Part shown: piece after piece, positions 43,918-56,100 of the stretch
Layout: each line of letters opens with the position of its first letter
How positions within the stretch are numbered: position 1 is the stretch's first letter
Assembly (NCBI GenBank): GCA_011033025.1
Contig: WFMF01000196.1
Span: forward strand, 186,001 to 250,000
Direction of reading: 5' to 3'
DNA: 64,000 nucleotides
From: Beroe forskalii
Lineage: Eukaryota; Ctenophora; Nuda; Beroida; Beroidae
Made by a program: the position numbers and the translations under genes
Notes under the pieces: model-generated
Told to the model about the DNA's origin: nothing
Databases searched by the model: none
Seen by the model: only the letters and a program-made list of their open reading frames with translations

Positions 43918-44981
43918 ACTGGTTCTAGTTGTGATACCTTATTGGCCCTTATTTAACCAGCCCTTGCACACAAAAAACAACTTTGAGATTTGTGTCCAAA
44001 GAGAGAAAGAGCCGGTTAAAAAGACGAGATAAAGTGAGGCCGACTTAATAAAGGCCGGTTATCTAAGTCAAATGAAACTTTTATTACTTGGCTTATACTT
44101 GAACGACATTTTGAAGCATAGATATTAACCTTAATCATGATATCACACCCGTAGTTGGGGTTTTGGTGCAATTTTATGAGGATGAATTGGTTTTCTTGTA
44201 TATTTTTGAACAAATATTCCTAGGTTTGGCATTTGACAACTGCTTGAAAAATTTTTGTTCAAGGGGACGGCTAAAATTATTCAAAAGTGATTCCATTCTT
44301 GTCCATAGGACCGATTATAGAAGGCCTGCTGAATAAAGGCCTATGAGGTATTGCTCATTGCTATTGAGTATACTTATAGATGACACCTTGAATTCTATTT
44401 ATTTCTATTGAAGTATTTAGAGAAAATAGCTACTTATGTGAACTATCAGTCGTTTGTGAATAATTAGTTGTGAATAATTAGTTGAAACTCAAAGAAAATT
44501 ATACTTGCTAGAAATGTCTTCAGCTATTCAATATATAAACAGTAAATTTGTTGTCAAAATCTATTGTTTATCTTAATGGGGAATTATTTCTTCATTCGAC
44601 ATTCAGTATGTTTCCCAAACAATATTAAAATTGTAAAATAACTGCTTTTTGAAGTTCCTATGTATTGCGAATAAACAAATAATTTCAGTCCTAACAAAAC
44701 ATTAATTTGCAGTACCATGGATTCATCCTGGTTACTGTGTGAAGATTGAAACTGTACTTTAGAATACGTTAGATAAATAGCTACGTGGGATCTATCAGGG
44801 CATAAGAAAATGGATTCTCACAAGAATTTTGTTGTTTGTTTTGCACAGTGATCCCATTGCGAAATTATTTAGCTGATTATCGACCAGTTGACCATTGACC
44901 ACCCTATCTTTGCATTTCTGATATGTTAGCTTTTTTAATTTGGGTCATTGGCATACTTTCATACGACCTAATTTGTTTTAG

Positions 44982-46549
44982 GATACAATGAGGTGATGGA
45001 GAAGGACGGCACTGGAAAAACTCCGAAGAACTCACACCGGCATGGCCATGCTCATCATACTCATGGACACACACCTCACACTAAATTCTACTCTGATATA
45101 ATCCGAAAGAAGCCAGGCCACTCTAGAGGACACAAGAAAAAAGCTGAACTTAGCTTTGGTCAGAAAGTCAAACACCTGCTTACATGTTACAAACCCGATA
45201 ATCATGAGATAGCCGGAGATGATTCGTGTGTCGGCAGCACCATTTCACGTTTAATCAGCGATACTTCTCATGTTGTCGGCGATACTTCTCGAGTAGTCGG
45301 CGATACTTCTCATGTAGTCGGCGATACATCTCGAGTAGTCGGCGATACTTCTCATGTGGTCGGCGATACTTCTCGAGTAGTCGGCGATACATCTCAAGTA
45401 GTCGGCGATACATCTCATGTAGTCGGAGATACATCTCATGTGGTCGGCGATACATCTCATGTAGTCGGAGATACATCTCATGTAGTCGGAGATACATCTC
45501 ATGTAGTCGGTGAAACCTCCGATGTAATCGGCGATACTTCTGATGTTGTCGAAGATACTTCTAACGAGGTAGGTGAAGTTAGCGATACTTCTCATGTTGT
45601 CGGCGATACATCTCGAGTAGTCGGCGATACATCTCAAGTTGTCGGCGATACTTCTGATGTAGTCGGAGATACATCTCATGTAGTCGGCGATACATCTCAT
45701 GTAGTCGGAGATACATCTCATGTAGTCGGAGATACATCTCATGTAGTCGGAGATACATCTCATGTAGTCGGTGAAACCTCCGATGTAATCGGCGATACTT
45801 CTGATGTTGTCGAAGATACTTCTAACGAGGTAGGTGAAGTTAGCGATACTTCTCATGTTGTCGGCGATACATCTCGAGTAGTCGGCGATACATCTCAAGT
45901 TGTCGGCGATACTTCTGATGTAGTCGGAGATACATCTCATGTAGTCGGCGATACATCTCATGTAGTCGGAGATACATCTCATGTAGTCGGAGATACATCT
46001 CATGTAGTCGGAGATACATCTCATGTAGTCGGTGAAACCTCCGATGTAATCGGCGATACTTCTGATGTTGTCGAAGATACTTCTAACGAGGTAGGTGAAG
46101 TTAGCGATACTTCTCATGCAGTTGGCGATACTTCTCAAGAAGTCGGCGATACTCAATCGGTGGGCAATAATTCTGGTGTAGTCGCTGATGAACCAGCAGA
46201 ATTGGAAGGTGGAAATACTCCCTGTGAAAACTTTGATGAAGCAGAAAAAACTGCAAATGCAGAATCGGAAAATGTCGACGAAACTGCTCAGGATTCTGCA
46301 GCTGCAGAAGTTGAAAATGTTGCTGAAGCAAAACAACCTCCTTGTCCAGAATTGCAGGTCTGCGATGCTCCGGCTGAAGCTGAACATGCTTCATTCACAG
46401 AATTGGAAGTCTACGATGCTGACTGTGAAAATACTGATAATGATGATATTGAAAATTCGCAAACTACAGAACTGCAGGTCGATGACCCTCCTCGTATAGA
46501 GGTCGATGAGGAAGATAATACTCCTGTCACGGAATTGCAGGAAGAATGA
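44982..46549 (+). CDS. Heptapeptide-repeat protein (D-T-S-H-V-V-G repeats)
   Basis: A single long open exon, preceded by a possible acceptor (TTTGTTTTAG at 44,981), ends with TGA at 46,549. It encodes about 520 residues: a His-rich basic N-terminal region (HRHGHAHHTHGHTPHTKF, then KKKAELSFGQKVKHLL), about 40 tandem heptads of the form DTS[HRQD]VVG from about 45,260 to 46,160, and an acidic Glu/Asp/Thr C-terminal region with repeated ELQV or ELEV. The heptads form a 261-bp higher-order unit present almost three times (starts near 45,322, 45,583 and 45,844) with near-identical DNA. No signal peptide or membrane segment is seen. The function is unknown. A His cluster suggests metal binding, an inference. 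The antisense frame 45,251-46,387 is also open but I treat it as a shadow. Confidence 0.7.
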
Positions 46550-46749
46550 TCGAAAGCATGGGGTTATGTATTATTTGAACTTCTGTATATTTGAGTATTT
46601 GGTAAAGGGTAAACTTCTTTAAATTTATCTCAGGCCCAATTAACAATTTTACTGAAAATTTATCATTGACCTACTGGATTGAGTACTAATTGTAACAGAT
46701 TTAAGGTACGAATCTTCTGCTTTTTCAGACTGGCAATACAATAGATATT

Positions 46750-47920
46750 TTTATTTTCCAACTACCCCTGCCCCTGCACTCGTGGCTAGAGCGTGCACGA
46801 ACCGAATAACCACGTGACTAGTGCACGTGATGCTCTCTCATCCAGTCACAGGATATCCTGCTGAGCACCGTGCTTGTGAAGCAAGCACCAGAACTTGTAT
46901 CGGATAGCAAGCCGTTAAATAACTTTTCGGTGAATCGATATCTCACTGCTCACGGCTGGAACAATGCCAAAGAGGTGCAGCAGTCCGAAGGGAGAAGCGT
47001 GCGGTATGCAACTATGTAGGTCTTGCACGGAAAATAGGCGATTTAACGTGATCAACTCGCTATTCGAAACAAGAAATGTGACGTAATTTTTACTTTCTAA
47101 GCTGAATTTATGCGAGAGATAACCCAAGTAGTCAGTTACCTTGCTTGGTTAAATAGGCATAGGTAGTTGTTACATTTGTCAAAAATTTAGCCGAAATTCT
47201 TATTTCATATTTCAAATTAAGGAAAATCGAAATGTTTTATGAAATCACAACAGAATTCACGCTGAAAAATTTTTCCTGATTTTGACTTTGAGACATAATC
47301 TCACGAAAAATTATAATTATCCCTGCGTTTTGAAAAAAATTCGTACATTCGTCACCGTTTAAAAATTCGTTACGTGCGTATAATACTGTGTAACAACTAT
47401 GTAAATAAGTGCGTCACTTAATTCGTGCGACCTGTGCACTAATAACTAATTAGTAGGAGTTTTTTAATGAACAGAAATTCCAAAAAACGCATTTCCAAAA
47501 ATCTCATTGATAAGTTATAAGTACTGAGGTAACCTGTTATAGACAATAGACAACAGCACTACAACAAAGTTCAAATTAAAGATGATTCTACTTCCTTCGA
47601 TATAGTTCTGTGAGGCATGTCTGTTGCGTATTGCAGCTGCTCCTTCAGCCGTAAGATATCTCAGGGTATCTCACCGTATCTATTACGCTGTCACGTGCGA
47701 TGATGATGCGTATCACGTGATCTAGCTCACCACCAATAGATGTGCCGCGAAAAGGTCACGAAATTATTACGTACAATCACAGGACAGTACCATGTGGGCA
47801 CATGAATGAACTGCTATTGGTTAAGAGTTGTTGCGTGTTGGAAAATAAGAGCGTTATTGGTCGGCTGATATCATCTCGTGGCTTCGCCACTCGATGATAT
47901 CAGCCGACCAATAACTACTC
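46750..47920. mobile_element. 1.17-kb non-autonomous element, copy B
   Basis: Second copy of the 35,845-37,017 element in the same orientation, with the same ends and the same 3' hairpin (about 47,852-47,912). Differences are small indels and scattered substitutions. It lies between the heptad-repeat gene and M1AP. Confidence 0.9.
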
Positions 47921-48195
47921 AAATTGGACGATACAGACAATATGACAATGATATGTAGGTATGTAGGGACATGTAAATTTGTAAATATTTAGGTAAACAT
48001 AGTTTCATACAGTGATTTTACGAGAGTTTTTATTAATTATCATCTTATTTCAAATACGGAAGAATCGAAATTCAACTTGCGATAAAAAATCGTCTTGTAT
48101 CAATTGTTTTTCATAGCATTATTGGTTATAATTTATGCCCTACTTTCTTAGCTAAAATCTACTTTCATTTTCCCCGTATTCCCGCTTTCTGGCAG

Positions 48196-51100
48196 CGATT
48201 CATTCTGCAATACCCCAGTCCCCATTTCCATTCCATCAACGAGTGTGCTCTGAGTGTAATAGATCTTCTGCTAGGACTAATGGGTATAAAGGTAGTGGTG
48301 GTGGACATGGCGCGGAGTCTGACTCGTGAGGTGTGTCAGATTATAAGTAAGGTGTGTCTGCAGGAGGTTTCCTTGTACTTGGAGCAGGAGGAACAAACAG
48401 CCTTCATGCTGGCTTGTCTTGCCACCCACACAGAGGTACTGTTTTACCGTGAGTTTTCATTGGTTTCAGATATGTACGTATGTAATGTATATGTATTACT
48501 ATTAAGTGTACTGAACATTTATTCAAATATTCAAGGTGTCTGGAACTCTGGAATTTCTTTATTGGTTGAATTTTTGATGAATGGTTTCCTAATACAACAA
48601 TCTAGTCTGTAGTGCCCAACACTCTAGTCTGTAATACTCTTTCTCATAGTCAGCTAAAACATCACCCTCCTCTCCTTTCCCTTCAAAAACAGTAACACAA
48701 ATCTCTCTTCCAGATTCTGTTCCCCCTGGACGTTGTTGGTGAAGACTCCCTCCATCGGGCTCGGTGTAGTATTGAGACGCTGCTCCAATTCCACCAGGAT
48801 ACCCCGCTAACAGACGGAGCAAGTCACCACACCCTCACTCAGTGTATTAAGTTTGTCTTGGACAGTGGGGGGAATCTCCTCTCAAACACGTATAATAAGG
48901 TGGGTGTACTTATTAGCCATAAACTCATACATAATTTGAACTGGTGGAAGAGGCACGCCTCATAAAATCCTACGACAATCTACTTAGTTGAGCTGCAATT
49001 GAAAACTTATTTTTAATTTATACAATACAAAACAAGATGGCAGATTTACAGCATGGAAATGATGTTACGATTGAATAGTTGTCCTACTGGAAGGGTTTAG
49101 TTTAGCTGAGTATACTAGATATCTATAATCATCCTGATGAAGGGAATCTAGCTAAAATCCCTGTTGCAATATTTCATTGAATATTGCTTATTACTGATTT
49201 TCTTCAGATAAGTGGAAGCGTGGACATTCTGTTCATCACTTGCCAAACACAGTTCAAGAACACAGTCGACTCCATTTTATCGTCTCTGAAGTGCTCAACC
49301 GCGAAGGTAATCTCCGAACAAGTTTTAGAGCCACCACTTCATTATCGGCCTTTAGAAACCTGCACAAACTATTAGAAACTTCTGTTGATTTCAACTACCT
49401 ACGGTGATAAGCCTGGCATTGTGGGTAAAGTCTATCACATTATCATATCGTGTTTTGTAAATTGAAAGTTGTCCCTCCTACCAATTTCTTACTCTTAAGA
49501 TTTCCACAAATCGTCCACATCCTCTTATCTAGAAGGTGGCAGTGATGACAATAACAGAGCAAAGTGACCTGGACAGCTCCCCGGAGTGTCTCACTGAGAT
49601 AGAAGATGTTACCGTTACTCCGTACACTGACACCATTCAGGTACTGAGAGACTAGTAATAATTTGAATTTGGGAAATATTAATCTTTATTGATTACCGTT
49701 ACACGTGTTTGTCTTCCAATGCGCATGTGGTGTGTCTGGTGTTTAGTTGCACTGGATTTTGAAAGATTTCCCCCGTTATGTCCACCCTCTTTTTTATTTC
49801 ACAATTCAAATTTTACATGACATATTTTTGATGTAAAATTTGAATTTTAAAATAAAAAAAACGGGAGAGAATACTTATAAACTCATGTATCTTTATATTT
49901 GTAAAATCCGCGTAGAAATGCCTGCGGAGTTGGTTCTTTGGCCGTGACGCTGAGCTGCTCTCCCTGCACCTATCAGAAGACGTGGTGGTGTCATGTGACG
50001 TGTGTCACCTAATGGTGGAGGTGTCAGCATTCCCCAGTGACACCCAATCAGCACTCACTCTGTCTCCTCCTGCTGTGCAGACCCCTGCTACTGAGAAGGT
50101 GAGGAATTGGGGAGGTGAGGAAGTGGAAAGGTGAGGAAGTGGGAAGGTGAGGAAGTGGGAAGGTGAGGAAGTGGGAAGGTTTGCGGGTTCTTATTCACTT
50201 CATGCTTTCATGGGGATCACTGGTATTGTGATGAAAGTATTGCAATCACAATATTTCATTAGATCAATAGCTCTAATATTTTCTAATGTATCAGCCATCA
50301 ACTCCATGTAGATTTCCTTTGGGCAAATCTAGAGAGTTAGAGCACCTTACTTTCACTGTTTAACTGGTGACATGTAATTTTCACAGGGTCTCTCGAATGG
50401 AATTACCTTAAAAGCGCTCCAGCTTTTCAAATCAGGTTACTACCTACATTTCTTATTTGAGGACCTTTGTGGGTTGAATTTAAATTTTAATTGAAGAAGT
50501 GTTTCTAAAATCTTAAAATGAATGCAGTTAACCATACCGGCAGAATCATGCCATTATGAGATTATGATTCCCAGATCTGATATGCGAATCAGTGCTGTTT
50601 GGCACCCCCATGCTCCTTTTACCCACCACTCATTGGACTATAGAGTGGGATGTGCTAGAGAAGAACCAGCATAACTTCGCAGCCCTCTGTAAAACACTCG
50701 CTGATTCGGTGAGTGCTATTAGTTTTTACTTTTTAATCCGGGAACGTAAGATTTGGGCAAAAATCTCCAATACGTAATTGGAGGTATGAAGATTGGTGAA
50801 CTGGTACGTCAGACACGAAGTGTGACGTACGATTCATAGGTTGCTGGAAACTATAAACGATATAGTGGGAACAGCGAAACGTCGAACGTTTTCAGATTCA
50901 ATCTAAGAAATGTTTATATTGTTGGTCGGTACCACCGTGAAAATACGTAAACGTTACGCGCGATGCAAATTATGTGACCAGACATTAAAATAAAACATTT
51001 GCTGTAACAGAAATTGCGCGGCGTTTCGGCGCGCGTTGGCCTCACCTTGAAAGAAAAAGGATCGACTTACCAATTAATTTTAATCGATCCATTTCAATTC

Positions 51101-51770
51101 CGTTTTAAAGACTATAAACATCCGAATAATTCTTCAGGGAAATTTTCTCCTGTGTCAAAACACCGGTAATATACACAGTTACTTCCTGATTCTCGCTGAA
51201 CCTGGAGGAAGTGCCCTGATAAAGCCCATAGTCAGTATGGAGTTCTTACTCCCCCGGCCAAACGTCCCTCTCATTCAACCGTCATTGGATGCTCAGCAGT
51301 TGATAGGTAGGATAATATGCAATATCCGGTTGTTAAATTGTAACTAGAAAGCCCGTCAATTGGACGCATTGTTGAATGGGAGGCAACGTGATCAGTTGGA
51401 CGTTTAATTAAATTTTGGAAATTGTAGAGTCGTAGAAAATACTATTCATATTTATAAAAGGAACGGATTTGCTTTTTGATCCCCATATCCCTTATTCATA
51501 TCTTTATTTACTCCAGGAAATTCACTGGGGAAGCTAGAAGCACAATCAGCAGAGCAACCATATTCTCCCGTGAATTTCATGTCAGATATTTACACTTTCC
51601 TGTCACTGAAAATGTCTCCTAAGAAAAAGAGGCTCCTCGACCATAACAAAGCAGTTGAGTTTTTAAATTTCCGCCAGAAATATTATACCCAAAAACACCA
51701 TTTCATTCGAAGACTTCATTTCTTAAATTTAATTGATTATCTTCAAATCTTAATCGGTATCCCTTCATAG
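48196..51770 (+). CDS. M1AP: M1AP, meiosis 1-associated protein
   Basis: Nine in-phase exons: 48196-48435, 48714-48899, 49208-49306, 49533-49640, 49916-50098, 50387-50435, 50575-50708, 51138-51306 and 51517 to about 51770. Identity rests on ordered blocks shared with vertebrate M1AP: SGSVDILFITCQTQ (strand of the N-terminal domain), CLRSWFFGRDAELLSLHLSE, ALQLFKSDLICESVLFGTPM, TTHWTIEWDVLEKNQHNFAA then LCKTLADS, and FLILAEPGGSALIKPIVSME. In mammals the protein is needed for progression through meiosis I in spermatocytes. Its biochemical role is unclear. The first exon with the start codon was not found just upstream. The 3' end is uncertain: either the frame stops at 51,770 or a weak donor leads to 51,813-51,881 (GLYEGQNYMNRGPTSKPSYG). 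Confidence 0.85.
50099..50180 (+). repeat. 17-bp array copying the M1AP exon-5 donor
   Basis: The exon ends ACTGAGAAG and is followed by GTGAGGAATTGGGGAG, GTGAGGAAGTGGAAAG and three copies of GTGAGGAAGTGGGAAG. Every unit has AG followed by GTGAGG, a good 5' splice site. The array starts exactly at the true donor. Confidence 0.88.
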
Positions 51771-51881
51771 CTTCATATTTAATCTCATTGTTTCTTCATC
51801 TTTTGATTTCCAGGGGCTCTATGAGGGGCAGAATTACATGAACAGAGGACCAACATCCAAACCATCGTACGGATTCAGATA

Positions 51882-53150
51882 GCACTAAAAGTTGCTTTGT
51901 CATTTACTTAAGATCAGATAATTTGACATTGAAATCAAATACCTTTAACCGGTAACGCCTGTCAAGTTTAAAAAAACAACTGTTTTGTTTATTAAAATGA
52001 ATTCGATAATATCAGGTAACCTCACCCGTGACGGCCTTCTTTTACCGGCCCAATAATCGGCCCTCACGTCCAAATATTGAAAAGTCCATTATTTAGGGCA
52101 GGTTAGGTTAGATAAGGGGCTGATATGGTATTTTCATTTAAAGTGGACGATGAATTATTTTAGGAAAATTTTTATATCTTGAGGAAGAATGTTTAATGAA
52201 AAACATTTATTTGATGTATCATGATGTTAAATATGTTTCATTTGTAATTGTTTCCCAGCAAAATGACAGGAATTTTAGAGGTGAGAAAATAAATCATATG
52301 TATTTGCAAAACGATAAACAACGAACATCAATAGTGACTATAATCCGAATCGGCAGCGTTCGACTATAATAAACTCGTTGTCTTCCACTGACAATTTTCA
52401 ATAATAATATAATTCATGGATTAAAGTTAAACTGAAAATTCAAATACAATTCAGGTTTTGATCAAAATTACACGTGAACTATGTAATGATAAGAATATCT
52501 GAAATTCATTCTGGTTCATAGAAATATCTTCAAAAGATATTTCTCTTCATAATATCTTTTTTACCGATATCAATTAACTTTAATTTCACTCAGTCAAGCT
52601 TTAACTTACAGCTCAACTTACAACTGCCCGGTAGTACAATATTTCGATCCTGCCAAAATTTCTACATAAAAAAGTCCTGAATGTTCAAACAAATTCATAA
52701 ATGCTATAAGTATAAGGAGTTGATTGCCAAAGTGGTTTGTATCTATGCACCAAAGCTGTCCTAATTCGAGCTATGCAGTTCCGATTTTAATTCTAAATCT
52801 ATCATCTAGTACGCCATCATCATTCAAAGTTAAACTTGAAGTTGAAGTTCAACCCAGCAAACTATTGAAAATATGTTAGTTAAAGTTCTCACGAAAAATA
52901 AATTGGCAATAAATGTGACCAACCACTCATAATCGAAATAAAACATTGCTTCCATCAAAATACTTGAGTATATGAGGATGCTTATCTATTATACTTCAAA
53001 CTTTGAAATCAGTTTATGAATATCTGATCCTCATCCATAATTTAAATACAATTTGGTCTTTCGCATCGATAGATTGATAATGACATAATATGATCAGTGA
53101 AGCGGTGATCAAATCGCTTGATGATCATCAACATCTACCAGACCAAGCGT
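51882..53150. other. No gene seen between M1AP and the LIM gene
   Basis: AT-rich convergent spacer (the plus-strand M1AP and minus-strand LIM genes end towards each other). It presumably holds both 3' untranslated regions. No coding or repeat structure noted. Confidence 0.5.
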
Positions 53151-56100
53151 TCAAACTGAGGTCTTGAGCTGCATTTTCTTTGTTTTGCCTGAAATAAAAT
53201 TTCAGATGAACTCACGGCCACGTTCGAATAATCTCTGGCAGTGGCAGGGCATATTAGAATCTACCTATTTGAATGGTGCCGGCTTGTTTAAGTGACGCAA
53301 AACTTCGAACTGACCTTGGGCAGTAACCCAAACAACTATAAAATTAAACTTGAAATTTCCAGCGCTAAATTTACCTAGCCGTATCATGTTCATCTTCTTG
53401 ATGCAGACGTCACAGTAAGGGAAGCCGTCCACCACGAACACATTGTAGAGAAGGGTGGCTTTGTCCAGGAGGGCGTTGTCACAGTGCTTGCAGATGAAAC
53501 ACGTTTGGTGATATGTGGAAGCAGAGAGGTGATTTCAAATTACAGCTTGAATAATAATATTTATCGATTTAAGGTTATCGAAAAAGGTAAAATTAATATA
53601 AGAAGATAACTCCATAAATCTGATCTAGAGGATCACAAATTTTCAATCTTTATGTCTTCATGTTATCTTTATGTCTTTATGCTATCTTTATGTCTTTATG
53701 ATATCTTTATGTTATAGGTATAACATCCCAGTTTTAATCTGCAATCATCAACTGCATCATCCTATTCCATTACCAGTCCATGGCTTCAACAACCTTACTT
53801 CCGTACAACTCAGGCACTGACAGTAATTGGAAATGGTGTCAAGGAATTAGGAACTCACGTGAAGTTTGTGTTGTCGAGGTGAATTGAAGCTTTGGTTCCA
53901 ATAGCTTGGACACAGCACCCGCAAATAACGTGATTGTTGTATGTATCTGCACTTCGTCTCTGAAGGAATGAAAATGTAAATGTATCATGATGATTGTGGG
54001 TTTTGAATTTTCGATTCCGAATCAATAATTATAACAAAAATCAAGATCATTAAATACCAACATAAATAACAAATTATTGATTTGATTGTGGTTATCATGA
54101 TCTAGTCTGTTGCTGCAAAGAAAATTTGGCAGGCGTGGCTACCAGCACTCTTTTTGCGGTGTGCTGCGCGCTGCCATCTCAGTCTTGCACGTGCAAATAA
54201 AGTGCCTGGCAACGCACGGCAGTCTTGAACTATTCCGACACGACCGGCTGGCCGGTCGGCTAGCCGGCCGGCTAGTCAATCAGCCGGTCGGCTAGCCGCC
54301 CGGCTTGCCAGTTAGCCGGCCGGCTAGCCGGTGAGCCAACCGGCTAGCCGACCGGCCAGCCGGTTAGCCGGCCGGCTAACCCTATTCCAACACCCCTTTG
54401 TCTTCCTTCTCCAAAGCTTCGTTTGCCTTCCTTCTCGGGCGAAATATCCGAAATCAGCGTATCCAAATTTTCAGGACTGCCTCTCAATCGGTGCATTAGT
54501 GGGTTAACGTATTCTCGCGGTATACCTACGTATCTCGCGTCATCAAGATAAGAACATCGCTCTGATCCTACTTGGGATCGCATTCACTCACGTGTCTTAC
54601 GTGAAGATGCCTCATCACATGATCTGAACCGAATAGTAGCCAGCTGAACGTGTGCAAGGTCTCATATCCCATCGTTGGTGTTGTTCTTGTTGGAGAAGGC
54701 GTGGAGGAGCCAGATGAACTGCGTGAAGGTTATGTTCTGCTGATCCAGGATGGAGTTGTGTCTGATTTGAGTCAAGATATTGCAAAAGGCAGCAAAATAT
54801 AGGCGTGGGAAACTTCTGTCACCACGAAGCCTTTTCTTCTCTGACCGGGAAGTTTTAGATCCCATGTTGATAGATCGATGTGTTATAACTCTCAAACGAT
54901 TTCCAGCAGAATATCTTGTAGTAGTGCGCGCACCGTGCAAATAAAGTGCCTAGCAACGCACACGTGCCACTTCAGTTCTATTAACGCATTTTCAATTCGT
55001 TCCATATTGCTGGAGCTCTCGATCCCAAGAGAACCGTTGCTTTGAATCAAGATGGAATTGGCACTGCCCCTTCCAGACATTCTGCTAATCACTGCCCTGG
55101 CCCTCATATCTGTGGTGGTCATGGTATCGAGTATTGTACTTCTCCTGACCCTCGCCAAACGCAGAGCTTCCCCGGAGGGAAGTGTCCTGGACTTGGAGAG
55201 GAAACTGGAGGACATGACGGAGTCAAACGAGATGAACTTTGAGGAGTTCACAGAATCCATGGAGATCCTGACAGAACATCTGGAGAAGATGGCAAAGAGG
55301 CTCCAACCGAGAGTGGTCCATATCAGCCACGCTGAAACCACCATCTGTGTTGCAGAGCGTGTTGATATGGGACTACAAGTGGACATGGAAGAGGACACTC
55401 TGCAAGCAGCAGATGGAGAAGGAAAAGAGGAACCCGCTGCTGTTCCTCCTACCGACCCAATATCACCGGTTCTGGAGACAGGAGACTGCCAGTCTGATCA
55501 GGCAGTCATTCTTATAACAGAGTGATGCCATGCCTTTTTAAAGACACCATTTATCGGATTTTAGCAACACCACATTGAAATTTTATTAACGGTCCCTAGT
55601 TTACTAGGGGCCACAGTGGGGGGAGGACTGGTAAGCCTCTTCGTGCCAGCTTCTGGATGTCCAGAGGTCCCACTGCCGCGGATCTGACCCGGCTGATGAT
55701 CCAGGAGTGCGGTCAACTCCAAAACAAAATTATAATTCCACAATAACTTGATGATTAAATTAATTATCAATTATGGGCGTGATAATAATTATGAACGTGA
55801 TAATTATGATTGAAAAGAATAGGAATCGATAAGTTGGTCGGTACGTACGTACGTCACGTCGGCCCAGTTGATCTGATATATCATATCAGTTAATTTGATG
55901 TTTATACAAACAAGATTGCAGTCTTTTCCGTACAAATTTTACCTCTTTTACAATGCGCGTTCCGTAAAGTTTGCCGCGCATCGAAGATCGACACATTCAG
56001 CATTTCACAAGTTCGCGCCGCTCAATCAAATAAATCATATGGTCGTCCTCAAATCACAAATAACCCACCAATTTATGCCCAACAAGTGTTAGATGTCTGT

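Noticed and set aside
45251..46387. 378-codon antisense frame as a second gene
   Set aside because: It mirrors the sense heptad repeat, whose 21-bp unit lacks stops on either strand. Sense has the His-rich start, acidic end and stop; antisense has nothing beyond the repeat.
54892..55398. 168-codon antisense frame opposite the nested membrane-protein gene
   Set aside because: The plus-strand frame has a start in good context, a membrane segment and coding-like composition; the antisense frame has none of these.
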